Source: Flavobacterium sp. Root901 (GTDB lineage Bacteria; Bacteroidota; Bacteroidia; Flavobacteriales; Flavobacteriaceae). Taken from it: a stretch of 64,000 nt of DNA. The notes under the pieces are model-generated. The model saw only the letters and a program-made list of their open reading frames with translations. It was not told the DNA's origin and ran no database searches. The DNA is taken from positions 186,001 to 250,000 of the forward strand of contig NZ_LMJB01000009.1 of assembly GCF_001429765.1 (NCBI RefSeq), in the 5' to 3' direction. Made by a program: the position numbers and the translations under genes. Below are positions 41,594-49,215 of the stretch, in pieces. Position 1 is the first letter of the stretch. Each line of letters begins with the position of its first letter.

Positions 41594-42748
41594 ATGTCAT
41601 CTTTATTTCTACAATCAGAAATCGAAAATCCTTATTCATTTTATCAGAAAATGATAGAAGAAAATCCTGTTTATTGGGATGAAACCAATAAAATATGGGC
41701 TGTTTATTCTTATGAGTATTGTTCAGCCATATTAAGAAATACAAATTCACATGTTCCTGCATTCCCTTCAAATAGAGATCTTAATCGATTTGCAGTAGAA
41801 ATAATTAAAAATCTCGCCCGATTATCTGACGGAATTCAACATGAAATTGCAAAAGAAACCGCTGTTATTTTATTTTCAAACATGAAAAATGCCGGAATTG
41901 ATGTCATTATGAAGGAATTACTTCAAAACAAAAAGGAAATAAACTGGGTTGATTTGGTCTGCAAAAAATTACCGGTTTTGACTGTTTTAAAAAGCTTTGA
42001 TTTTAATGACGCCGATTCAAATTTTATTGTTGAAAAAATAGCCGTTATTGTAAAAATAATGCAGCCGAATAAAACGGTTGAAGATGTAAACATTATTAAT
42101 GAAGTTTCAGAAAAAATCTATACAATTACAGAAAATCATATTGTTACACTTTCGTTTTATAAAACGCTGATTGAGAAAATCTCTAATAACTATGGTATTT
42201 CATCAGAAGAAGCAATTTCAATTTGTATTTGTAATTTAATCGGATTGTTTATTCAAAGCTATGATGCCTGCAGAGGACTTTTGAGTAACTCTTTGTTGCA
42301 GATTTTTTCTCAGGAAAATAGCGCTGAAATCGAAATTGATAAAAACCGCATACAAAAATTCGTTGTAGAAACTTTGCGATTTGATCCGCCGATTCATAAT
42401 ACGAGACGAGTTGCTGTGGAAGATATCAGCTTAGGTGAAATTACAATTAAGAAAAACGATTTCATTTTAGTTGTTTTGGCAGGAGCCAATCTGGATTCGA
42501 AACAATTTATAAATTCGATGATTTTTGATCCTGAAAGAAGCAACAATCACGAAAACCTAACTTTTGGAACGGGCGGACATATGTGCCTGGCGAAGTATTT
42601 TTCGATTAACCTGACAGCCGACGTTTTATACTATTTGCTTTGCAATTACGAAATTTCGATTTTAGAAACTAAAACCGAATATGAACCAATGATAAACGCC
42701 AGACTGCCAAAAGCAATTTGGATTTCACTTTTAAATAACAAAATATGA
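41594..42748 (+). CDS. Cytochrome P450 lacking the I-helix Thr
   Basis: A 384-residue soluble bacterial P450. K-helix E259-T-L-R262 (ExxR) and the heme loop FGTGGHMCLA with Cys331 are intact. The I-helix reads IQSYDACRG (220-228): Ala225 stands where the oxygen-activating Thr is expected. A similar Ala occurs in EryF, which uses its substrate for protonation. The stop codon overlaps the ATG of the ABM gene (ATGA), so the two are translationally coupled. No ferredoxin gene is adjacent. The substrate is unknown; a xenobiotic or secondary metabolite is plausible given the ArsR regulator. Confidence 0.9.
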   Translation: MSSLFLQSEIENPYSFYQKMIEENPVYWDETNKIWAVYSYEYCSAILRNTNSHVPAFPSNRDLNRFAVEIIKNLARLSDGIQHEIAKETAVILFSNMKNAGIDVIMKELLQNKKEINWVDLVCKKLPVLTVLKSFDFNDADSNFIVEKIAVIVKIMQPNKTVEDVNIINEVSEKIYTITENHIVTLSFYKTLIEKISNNYGISSEEAISICICNLIGLFIQSYDACRGLLSNSLLQIFSQENSAEIEIDKNRIQKFVVETLRFDPPIHNTRRVAVEDISLGEITIKKNDFILVVLAGANLDSKQFINSMIFDPERSNNHENLTFGTGGHMCLAKYFSINLTADVLYYLLCNYEISILETKTEYEPMINARLPKAIWISLLNNKI

Positions 42749-43098
42749 TAGCAGTAATTTTTGAAGTCATTCCGAATGAAGGAGAAAAAGAAGAATATCT
42801 GGACATTGCCGCAAAATTAAGACCTGAACTGGACAAAATTGACGGTTTTATTTCGATCGAAAGATTTCAGAGTTTTACCAATCCTGACAAAGTTTTGTCA
42901 TTGTCTTTTTGGAGAGATGAAGAAAGCATTCAGCAATGGCGAAATCTTGAAATGCATCGATATGCCCAATATAAAGGCAGAAATGAAGTTTTTAAAGATT
43001 ATCATTTGAGAATTGCAGATGTAAAACGCGACTATGGAATGTTCGAAAGAAAAGAGGCGCCAGAGGACAGCAGAGATTTTCATCAATCTAAAATCTGA
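42745..43098 (+). CDS. Antibiotic biosynthesis monooxygenase (ABM) domain protein
   Basis: A 117-residue dimeric alpha-beta barrel (ABM) protein with MIAVIFEVIPNEGEKEEYLDIAA and GFISIERFQSFTNPDKVLSLSFW, followed by SIQQWRNLEMHRYAQYKGR. Members act as cofactor-free monooxygenases, heme-degrading enzymes or small stress proteins. The start overlaps the P450 stop by 4 nt. It is probably in the same pathway as the P450. Confidence 0.88.
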   Translation: MIAVIFEVIPNEGEKEEYLDIAAKLRPELDKIDGFISIERFQSFTNPDKVLSLSFWRDEESIQQWRNLEMHRYAQYKGRNEVFKDYHLRIADVKRDYGMFERKEAPEDSRDFHQSKI

Positions 43099-43113
43099 AA
43101 TCTGAAGTCTAAA
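43087..43113. repeat. AATCTGAAATCTGAAGTCT repeat
   Basis: AATCT(A/G)AAATCTGAAATCTGAAGTCT-like words with 10-nt period, overlapping the last codons of the ABM gene and the rluF spacer. Confidence 0.45.
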
Positions 43114-43127
43114 ATTTAATTTTTCGC

Positions 43128-43135
43128 TACTTTTG
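43128..43135 (+). promoter_or_regulatory. -7 element just before rluF, implying a near-leaderless mRNA
   Basis: TACTTTTG fits TAnnTTTG and ends 4 nt before the ATG at 43140. With transcription usually starting 5-8 nt after the -7, the mRNA would begin at or near the start codon. Confidence 0.45.
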
Positions 43136-43139
43136 CAGT

Positions 43140-43964
43140 ATGGAAGATAATCTTAAACGTCTTAATAAATTTATTGCTGAAACAGGTTTTTGCTCCCGTC
43201 GTGAAGCCGATAAATTAATTGAAGAAGGACGTGTGACAATAAACGGAGTCGTACCGGAAATGGGAACTAAAGTTTCACCATATGATGAAGTACGCGTAGA
43301 TGGAAAATTAATCGTGGAAAAGCACGAAAAAATGATTTACCTGGCATTTAACAAGCCTGTTGGAATCGAATGCACGACTAATTTGGAAGTTCGGAATAAT
43401 ATTGTGGATTATATTAATTATCCAAAACGTATTTTTCCTATTGGAAGACTGGATAAAGCGAGTGAGGGATTAATTTTTATGACCAATGACGGCGATATTG
43501 TAAATAAGATTTTACGCGCCAGAAACAATCACGAAAAAGAATATACGGTTACTGTAAACAAACCAATTACAGACCGATTTATACAAAGAATGGGTAACGG
43601 AGTTCCGATTTTGGATACGGTTACTAAAAAGTGTAAAGTAGAACAAATCAGCAAGTATACTTTTAAAATCATTTTAACGCAGGGACTAAACCGCCAGATT
43701 AGAAGAATGGCCGAATATTTGGGTTATGAAGTTACAGCGTTAAAACGTATCCGAATTATCAATATTTCTCTCGATGTTCCGGTTGGCCGTTATCGTGATT
43801 TAACCGATGCTGAAATAAAAGAACTGAATCAGTTAATTGAACCTTCGAGTAAAACAGAAGAAGCAAGTCTGCCAAAAGTCGAAAGTCCGAATAAAACCTC
43901 AGGCAGAAGAACAACATTTATTTCGAAACACGATCCCCGATTTAGAAAAAGAGGCGATAATTAA
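43140..43964 (+). CDS. rluF: 23S rRNA pseudouridine synthase, RluF-like
   Basis: A 274-residue RsuA/RluB/E/F family enzyme. The S4 RNA-binding domain is at 1-60 (RLNKFIAETGFCSRREADKLIEEGRVTING), the catalytic Asp is in FPIGRLDKASEGLIFMTNDG and the C-terminal motif is GLNRQIRRMAEYLGY. The sequence looks most like RluF, which modifies U2604 (and U2605) of 23S rRNA, but RsuA-type specificity cannot be excluded. A basic 40-residue tail follows. It ends at a bidirectional terminator. Confidence 0.88.
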   Translation: MEDNLKRLNKFIAETGFCSRREADKLIEEGRVTINGVVPEMGTKVSPYDEVRVDGKLIVEKHEKMIYLAFNKPVGIECTTNLEVRNNIVDYINYPKRIFPIGRLDKASEGLIFMTNDGDIVNKILRARNNHEKEYTVTVNKPITDRFIQRMGNGVPILDTVTKKCKVEQISKYTFKIILTQGLNRQIRRMAEYLGYEVTALKRIRIINISLDVPVGRYRDLTDAEIKELNQLIEPSSKTEEASLPKVESPNKTSGRRTTFISKHDPRFRKRGDN

Positions 43965-43969
43965 ATATA

Positions 43970-44004
43970 AAAAGTCCCGTTTGCAAATCACAAACGGGAC
44001 TTTT
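43970..44004. terminator. Bidirectional terminator between rluF and the DUF4153 gene
   Basis: AAAAGTCCCGTTTG (43970-43983) pairs perfectly with CAAACGGGACTTTT (43991-44004) between convergent genes. Confidence 0.88.
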
Positions 44005-44008
44005 GCTT

Positions 44009-45400
44009 TTATTTATTTTGATGATTCAAAAACTCATAATATAAAGCTTTAGACAAGAAGCTGTTATTTTGATAATCTGAAATTAATTCTTCTCTCATCG
44101 CTTCATTATTGCCTCCGTTTAAATTGTTTTTTAAGAAATAATCTCTTCGGGTATCGTCATTAAAGTTTAAACTGCTTAAGAATTTTGGTTCTACTCCTTT
44201 GTTGACAGAAATATTATAATTCGTAATTAAACTGCCCCAATTTATAAAACTGCACATCAGGATTGTTCCGTAAAAATACCAAACCATTTGATTGAATAAA
44301 TAAGCATTTGTTTTTTGTTTGGTAATTTTCAGAAAAGAATAAATAAGTCCGATAATTGCTAAAATTAAAAAAGCATAAACACCAAGACGTTTATAAGTTA
44401 AACCGTAAAAGGACACATATTCAGAGTTTTTGATAATTGTGCTCAGTATTAAAATAATATTGAGGACAAGCCATACTTTAGCTAGTTTTTTTAATGTGGA
44501 TGCTTTTTCATCAAAATTAAAACCTCCTTTAAAATAAAACAGGATTACGCCAACTGCCATCAGGATTGAAAAAATAACTGCATTTACACGCTCGTGTGTG
44601 TCTGCACTTAAATTTGTTTTTTCGACAACTTCAAAGAACTGCTCGTAGTTATAAGCTGCGATAAAAGCTAACAGCATAATATTTAAAAGAAATAAAGTGA
44701 TTTCACCGCTTTTTCTTTCGAAGTCAAGATCAAGAAATGTAAAAGTACTTTGGGTTTTTATTTCAGCCATATTCGTGAATTCATTATTCAGTTTTGGGTT
44801 CAATTGATAACAGACGTCCGGAACCCAATAATTCCAAAAACTAAACGAAATATAAAATCCCAGAATACAAATCAATACTAATTGTACGATATCAAGATCT
44901 AATGTATAATCTGTAAATAATGAAGAGAAATGATTGCTCCCAAAAGAATAAACGATAAAAAACAATCCAAGGAAGATTGCGGGAATAACTACAAAAGCTA
45001 CTAACTTCTTGGCAAAATCATTGTGAATTTTTTGTTGTGGAAGCCATTGACTAAATATAAAAATGCGTCCCAGAGAAGTAATTCCGTTTAAAAAAATGAG
45101 TGGAAAAATCTGCACCATTTTAAGTTCTCCATCCTGCGTTTTAAACTGTAAAAACAGAATTGAAAATACTAACGCAAAAAAAGAGGCGCCGTCTCCATAC
45201 CAGGCAAAGGCAAAGCAGGACAAAATTGAGGTCATTACCAATACAAGATGTGATCTGTTTACAAATTTCTCCTGAAAAAAATAGCTAATTAACAGAGTAA
45301 GTACTACTCCGAAAATAGCTATATTGATTCCAACTGATTCATTGTAAAAAAGCAGTGCAAATACTGCTGTACAAGCCAAAATAATTTTATGTTTTTTCAT
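44009..45400 (-). CDS. DUF4153 polytopic membrane protein
   Basis: A 463-residue inner-membrane protein with about eleven hydrophobic segments; the N-terminal two thirds match the DUF4153 pattern. The C-terminal 80 residues are soluble (NLNFNDDTRRDYFLKNNLNG). The function is unknown. It is the third gene of a leftward operon with a HTH protein (68 nt upstream) and a small membrane protein. Confidence 0.82.
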   Translation of the reverse strand: MKKHKIILACTAVFALLFYNESVGINIAIFGVVLTLLISYFFQEKFVNRSHLVLVMTSILSCFAFAWYGDGASFFALVFSILFLQFKTQDGELKMVQIFPLIFLNGITSLGRIFIFSQWLPQQKIHNDFAKKLVAFVVIPAIFLGLFFIVYSFGSNHFSSLFTDYTLDLDIVQLVLICILGFYISFSFWNYWVPDVCYQLNPKLNNEFTNMAEIKTQSTFTFLDLDFERKSGEITLFLLNIMLLAFIAAYNYEQFFEVVEKTNLSADTHERVNAVIFSILMAVGVILFYFKGGFNFDEKASTLKKLAKVWLVLNIILILSTIIKNSEYVSFYGLTYKRLGVYAFLILAIIGLIYSFLKITKQKTNAYLFNQMVWYFYGTILMCSFINWGSLITNYNISVNKGVEPKFLSSLNFNDDTRRDYFLKNNLNGGNNEAMREELISDYQNNSFLSKALYYEFLNHQNK

Positions 45401-45468
45401 TTTTAAAGGTTTTTAAATTTCATAAAGTACTTTGTAATTCAAAGTTTTTAAGCAAAAAAATATAGTTG

Positions 45469-45759
45469 TTACGATTTCATTAATTTTTCAAGATAGGACA
45501 AATGTTCCTTGAAAGCCGCACGTCCTAAAGGTGTTACCTGATAAGATGTTTTTGGTTTTTTACCCACAAATTCCTTTTTAATCTCAATATATTGGGATTT
45601 TTCCAATGCAGAAGAATGACTTGCTAAATTACCATCGGTGATATTTAAAAGCGTTTTCATCTCGGTAAAATCTACCCAGTCATTAACCATCAGAACGGAC
45701 ATTATACCCAATCTGACACGGCTTTCAAAATCTTTATTTAGTTTGTCAATAATTCCCAT
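45469..45759 (-). CDS. Winged-helix DNA-binding regulator
   Basis: A 96-residue one-domain winged helix. LNKDFESRVRLGIMSVLMVN at the start, EMKTLLNITDGNLASHSSAL as the recognition helix, and KKPKTSYQVTPLGRAAF as the wing match the small MarR/PadR-like regulators often paired with DUF4153 in Bacteroidota. It is 4 nt downstream of the membrane-protein gene and upstream of DUF4153, so it probably regulates this operon. Confidence 0.86.
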   Translation of the reverse strand: MGIIDKLNKDFESRVRLGIMSVLMVNDWVDFTEMKTLLNITDGNLASHSSALEKSQYIEIKKEFVGKKPKTSYQVTPLGRAAFKEHLSYLEKLMKS

Positions 45760-45763
45760 TGGA

Positions 45764-46378
45764 TTATTTGTATTTTTTGAACATCACTAATCCATATACG
45801 ATATGCAAGATACCAAATCCTATTATCCAAAATATCAGACCATATCCAATATAGAAAAGAGAAATACACCCTAATAAAAGCTCAGAAAAGCCTAAATATT
45901 TTACATCAGAAAAAGTATATTTTTCGGCATTTATAACCGCAAGTCCGTAGAATATTAAAGTAGCCGGTGCTATAAAACCGTAATTTCCATGATACAGTAA
46001 AGCGATACAAAATATCCCGCCTGCTGCAAGCGGCACGGCCAAATTAAACAACATATTTTTAGTAGCAGAAGTCCAAATTGGTAAATTGTATTTTTTACTT
46101 TTTCTAATGGTAAAGAAAATTCCAAATGTTAAAGCAAACAGTAAAATTATTAAAGCAGTCAAAATTAAATGAGAAACCAAATTTTCAGGAAGAATTACAT
46201 CCTGACCTCTAAAATATCCTATTCCTCTAGTTTCAAGTAACATATAGGTATACAGTCCGCCAATTAACGCTGAAAGACCTGCGAAAACTCCTGAAAGTCC
46301 GCTTAATGATATAAATCTGGAAGAGCGTTCCATCATGGAACGAATATGTGCTAAATCTTCTTGGTGCTTTTGATTCAT
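45764..46378 (-). CDS. Unknown membrane protein of the DUF4153 operon
   Basis: A 204-residue protein with a short charged N-terminus (HQEDLAHIRSMMERSSRF) and five or six hydrophobic segments (about 22-45, 70-90, 108-125, 130-148, 158-175, 178-198). I do not recognise a named family. It heads the operon with the HTH regulator and DUF4153 protein, so a shared membrane function is likely. Confidence 0.7.
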   Translation of the reverse strand: MNQKHQEDLAHIRSMMERSSRFISLSGLSGVFAGLSALIGGLYTYMLLETRGIGYFRGQDVILPENLVSHLILTALIILLFALTFGIFFTIRKSKKYNLPIWTSATKNMLFNLAVPLAAGGIFCIALLYHGNYGFIAPATLIFYGLAVINAEKYTFSDVKYLGFSELLLGCISLFYIGYGLIFWIIGFGILHIVYGLVMFKKYK

Positions 46379-46473
46379 AATTAAAGTACTTTGCGATACA
46401 AAGTTATTATTTATTTTGAATTGACAAATAAAAATGCATCTTTTTTTATTGAAATTTAATTGAACATCATAAA

Positions 46474-46501
46474 AAAAGCCTGCTCATTAGAACAGGCTTT
46501 G
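46474..46501 (-). terminator. Terminator of folD
   Basis: AAAGCCTG (46475-46482) pairs with CAGGCTTT (46493-46500); on the - strand a T-run complementary to As at 46471-46477 follows. Confidence 0.8.
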
Positions 46502-46523
46502 TAAAATATATTGCGATCAAATT

Positions 46524-47411
46524 TTATTGGTTTTTTGCACTTCTCATTTTACGTGCTAAAAGTGTGTTTTTTAGCAGCATTGCAATTGTCATAGGCCCTA
46601 CTCCACCAGGAACCGGTGTAATAAAGGCTGCTTTTTTACTTACGCCGTCAAAATCAACGTCACCTTTTATAACATATCCTTTTGGGTTTGATGCGTCATC
46701 TACGCGAGTAATTCCAACGTCAATGATAGTTACTCCATCTTTTACCATATCAGCTTTTAAGAATTCAGGAACTCCCAGAGCTGTAATAATGATATCGGCA
46801 TTTTTAGTGTATTCCTCCAAGTTTTTAGTTCGGCTGTGTGTTAAGGTAACTGTCGAATCTCCCGGATTTCCTTTACGGCTCATCAAAATACTCATTGGAC
46901 GCCCTACGATATGACTTCTTCCAATTACTACGGTATGTTTTCCTGAAGTTTCTACTTTGTAGCGTTCTAACAATTCCATGATTCCAAATGGCGTTGCCGG
47001 AATAAAACTTTCCATTTCAAGCGCCATTCTTCCAAAGTTAGTCGGGTGAAATCCGTCTACATCTTTATCGGGATCGATTGCCAATAATATTTTTTGCTCG
47101 TCGATATGTTTTGGCAACGGCAGCTGAACAATATAACCGTCTAGGTTATCATCTTCGTTTAGTTCTTTAATTTTTGCCAGCAGTTCCTCTTCGGTAATCG
47201 TTTCCGGCAGACTTACCAGTGTTGAATCAAATCCGATTTCCTGACATGATTTTACTTTACTTCCTACGTAAGTTAAACTTGCACCATTGTTTCCTACCAA
47301 AACTGCTGCTAAATGAGGTACTTTTCCTCCGGCTGCTTTTATAGATTGAACTTCGGCTGCAATTTCGTTTTTAATGTCGTTAGATGTTTTTTTACCGTCT
47401 AGTAGCTGCAT
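46524..47411 (-). CDS. folD: Bifunctional methylenetetrahydrofolate dehydrogenase/cyclohydrolase
   Basis: A 295-residue cytoplasmic enzyme interconverting methylene-, methenyl- and formyl-THF. Motifs are LVGNNGASLTYVGSKVKSC (catalytic Tyr and Lys), DGYIVQLPLPKHID, GRSHIVGRP (cofactor binding) and the C-terminal PVPGGVGPMTIAML. I start it at MQLLDGKK (47411). The frame is open to 47468, but those 19 codons translate a GTGAAAC-type repeat and read KRETKKLETKLFKP, which is not FolD-like. Confidence 0.96.
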   Translation of the reverse strand: MQLLDGKKTSNDIKNEIAAEVQSIKAAGGKVPHLAAVLVGNNGASLTYVGSKVKSCQEIGFDSTLVSLPETITEEELLAKIKELNEDDNLDGYIVQLPLPKHIDEQKILLAIDPDKDVDGFHPTNFGRMALEMESFIPATPFGIMELLERYKVETSGKHTVVIGRSHIVGRPMSILMSRKGNPGDSTVTLTHSRTKNLEEYTKNADIIITALGVPEFLKADMVKDGVTIIDVGITRVDDASNPKGYVIKGDVDFDGVSKKAAFITPVPGGVGPMTIAMLLKNTLLARKMRSAKNQ

Positions 47412-47439
47412 TGTTTTTATTTCAGGTTTAAAAAGTTTT

Positions 47440-47545
47440 GTTTCAAGTTTTTTTGTTTCACGTTTCACGTTAAACTAAACTATAAATTCTTATCGAAAAA
47501 AGTTTCAAATTTCAGCCTCATAACTTGAAACCTGAAACTTGAAAC
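47440..47545. repeat. GAAAC-type short-period inverted repeats between ffh and folD
   Basis: GTTTCAAGTTT (47440-47450) is an exact reverse complement of AAACTTGAAAC (47535-47545). Between them are GTTTCACGTTTCACG and CTTGAAACCTGAAACTTG runs. It is similar to the CTGAAAC repeats at 5547-5576 and 37834-37858. Confidence 0.6.
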
Positions 47546-47556
47546 TTTTAATTTTA

Positions 47557-48909
47557 TTATCTCGGCATTCCGCCTGGCATTCCTTTCATACCACCCATCA
47601 TTTTCATCAGATTTTTTCCGCCCGGACCCTGCATCATTTTCATCATCTTGCTCATTTGGTCAAACTGCTTCATTAACTGATTTACCTGCTCGACCTTAGT
47701 TCCCGAACCTTTTGCGATTCTGGCTTTTCTTTTTACGTCAATAATGGCAGGTTTGCTTCTCTCAATTGGCGTCATCGAGTAAATGATTGCTTCGATATGT
47801 TTGAAAGCATCATCTTCAATCTCTACATCTTTCATGGCTTTTGAAGCACCCGGAATCATTCCGACAAGGTCTTTCATATTACCCATTTTCTTTACTTGCT
47901 GAATCTGCGTAAGGAAATCATCAAAACCAAATTCGTTTTTAGCAATTTTCTTTTGAAGTTTTCTTGCTTCTTCTTCATCAAATTGTTCCTGAGCTCTTTC
48001 AACAAGGGACACAACGTCTCCCATTCCTAAAATACGCTCCGCCATACGGTCTGGATAGAAAACATCAATTGCTTCCATCTTTTCACCTGTACCAACAAAT
48101 TTGATTGGTTTGTTTACAACTGATTTAATTGAGATTGCCGCTCCACCACGAGTATCACCATCTAACTTTGTTAAAATAACCCCATCAAAATTCAGGATAT
48201 CGTTGAAAGCTTTTGCAGTGTTTACAGCATCCTGTCCTGTCATAGAGTCAACAACAAACAAAGTTTCCTGCGGCTGGATTGCTTTGTGTACACGTGCAAT
48301 TTCGTCCATCATTTCCTGATCTACTGCCAAACGACCTGCAGTATCGACGATAACTACATTAAAACCGTTTGCTTTGGCGTGTTTAATTGCATTTTGAGCA
48401 ATTTCTACAGGATTTTTATTTTCTGGTTCTGAGTATACCTCAACACCTATTTGATCTCCAACAACATGTAACTGGTTAATCGCCGCAGGACGGTAGATAT
48501 CACACGCTACAAGAAGTGGTTTTTTATTTTTCTTGGTTTTTAAGAAGTTAGCTAATTTTCCTGAGAAAGTAGTTTTACCAGAACCCTGAAGTCCTGACAT
48601 TAAAATAACGCTTGGATTTCCTGACAGGTTAACTCCCGCAACATCACCTCCCATTAATTCTGTCAGCTCATCTTTTACCAGCTTTACCAATAATTGTCCA
48701 GGCTGTAAAGTTGTTAATACATCCTGGCCAATTGCTTTTTCTTTTACTTTGGTTGTAAAATCTTTAGCAATTTTAAAGTTAACGTCGGCATCAAGTAAGG
48801 CACGACGAACTTCTTTTAAGGTATCGGCTACGTTTACTTCTGTAATTTTACCGTGTCCTTTTAATATATGGAACGCTTTATCTAACTTATCACTTAAATT
48901 ATCAAACAT
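47557..48909 (-). CDS. ffh: Signal recognition particle protein Ffh
   Basis: A 450-residue SRP54 GTPase. The N domain is followed by the G domain: G1 GLQGSGKTTFSGKLA, G2-like DIYRPAAINQL, G3 VDTAGRL, G4 ILTKLDGDTRGG and FVGTGEK. The Met-rich M domain (about 310-450) ends in repeated MMKMM, KGMPGGMPR. It pairs with 4.5S RNA to target nascent membrane proteins to FtsY/SecYEG. Length is normal. It is directly upstream of folD on the same strand. Confidence 0.97.
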   Translation of the reverse strand: MFDNLSDKLDKAFHILKGHGKITEVNVADTLKEVRRALLDADVNFKIAKDFTTKVKEKAIGQDVLTTLQPGQLLVKLVKDELTELMGGDVAGVNLSGNPSVILMSGLQGSGKTTFSGKLANFLKTKKNKKPLLVACDIYRPAAINQLHVVGDQIGVEVYSEPENKNPVEIAQNAIKHAKANGFNVVIVDTAGRLAVDQEMMDEIARVHKAIQPQETLFVVDSMTGQDAVNTAKAFNDILNFDGVILTKLDGDTRGGAAISIKSVVNKPIKFVGTGEKMEAIDVFYPDRMAERILGMGDVVSLVERAQEQFDEEEARKLQKKIAKNEFGFDDFLTQIQQVKKMGNMKDLVGMIPGASKAMKDVEIEDDAFKHIEAIIYSMTPIERSKPAIIDVKRKARIAKGSGTKVEQVNQLMKQFDQMSKMMKMMQGPGGKNLMKMMGGMKGMPGGMPR

Positions 48910-48931
48910 ACTATTTTCTTTATTTGAAGTG

Positions 48932-48962
48932 CAAAGATAATCTAATTAGATATTTCAGGCAA
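48932..48962 (-). promoter_or_regulatory. Candidate promoter of ffh
   Basis: On the - strand TTG is followed after 20 nt by TATCTTTG, which fits the TAnnTTTG -7; the -33 spacing is one nt longer than usual. The start codon is 23 nt further. Confidence 0.45.
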
Positions 48963-49164
48963 TTTTTATTTAACTGCATTTTTGCCACGAAAGCGCTAAG
49001 ACACAAAGTGATTTTTGCCATAAATAGCACTAATTTCTTGAATTATTTTTGTCTCCCGCAGATTTAGCAGATTGCGCTGATTTCTTTTATTATTGAATAT
49101 AAAAAATATTGCGAAACGTTAAGAAACAAAAAAACTTGTGTCTTATCCCTTCGTGGCAAACAAA

Positions 49165-49194
49165 AAAGGCGCAAAGAAAAACATTTGCGCCTTT
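49165..49194 (-). terminator. Terminator of the MBOAT operon
   Basis: AAAGGCGCAAA (49165-49175) pairs perfectly with TTTGCGCCTTT (49184-49194); on the - strand a T-run follows the stem. Confidence 0.85.
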
Positions 49195-49215
49195 GAAATT
49201 TTATCCTTTGAACTT

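Larger units (their letters stand above)
48910..49215. repeat. Spacer between the MBOAT gene and ffh: promoter, repeat element, terminator
   Basis: This 306-bp gap holds no gene. From the ffh side it has TATCTTTG on the - strand at 48932-48939 (-7 of ffh) with a TTG complement at 48960-48962 spaced 20 nt, then a large TTTGCCACGAA (48981-48991)/TTCGTGGCAAA (49150-49160) inverted-repeat element with inner CAGATTTAGCAGATT words, then the MBOAT terminator at 49165-49194. Confidence 0.6.

Noticed and set aside
46564..46914. 116-codon frame antisense to folD
   Set aside because: It is a shadow of folD codon usage; folD motifs are complete and no promoter or family resemblance supports the antisense frame.
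47412..47468. 19-codon N-terminal extension of FolD
   Set aside because: The extension is the translation of a GTGAAAC-type repeat; FolD homologues begin at MQLLDGKK.
47449..47472. parS-like sequence TGTTTCACGTTTCACG
   Set aside because: The first half resembles a ParB-binding parS site but the second half is not palindromic (TTTCACG rather than GAAACA). It belongs to the GAAAC short-period repeat between ffh and folD.
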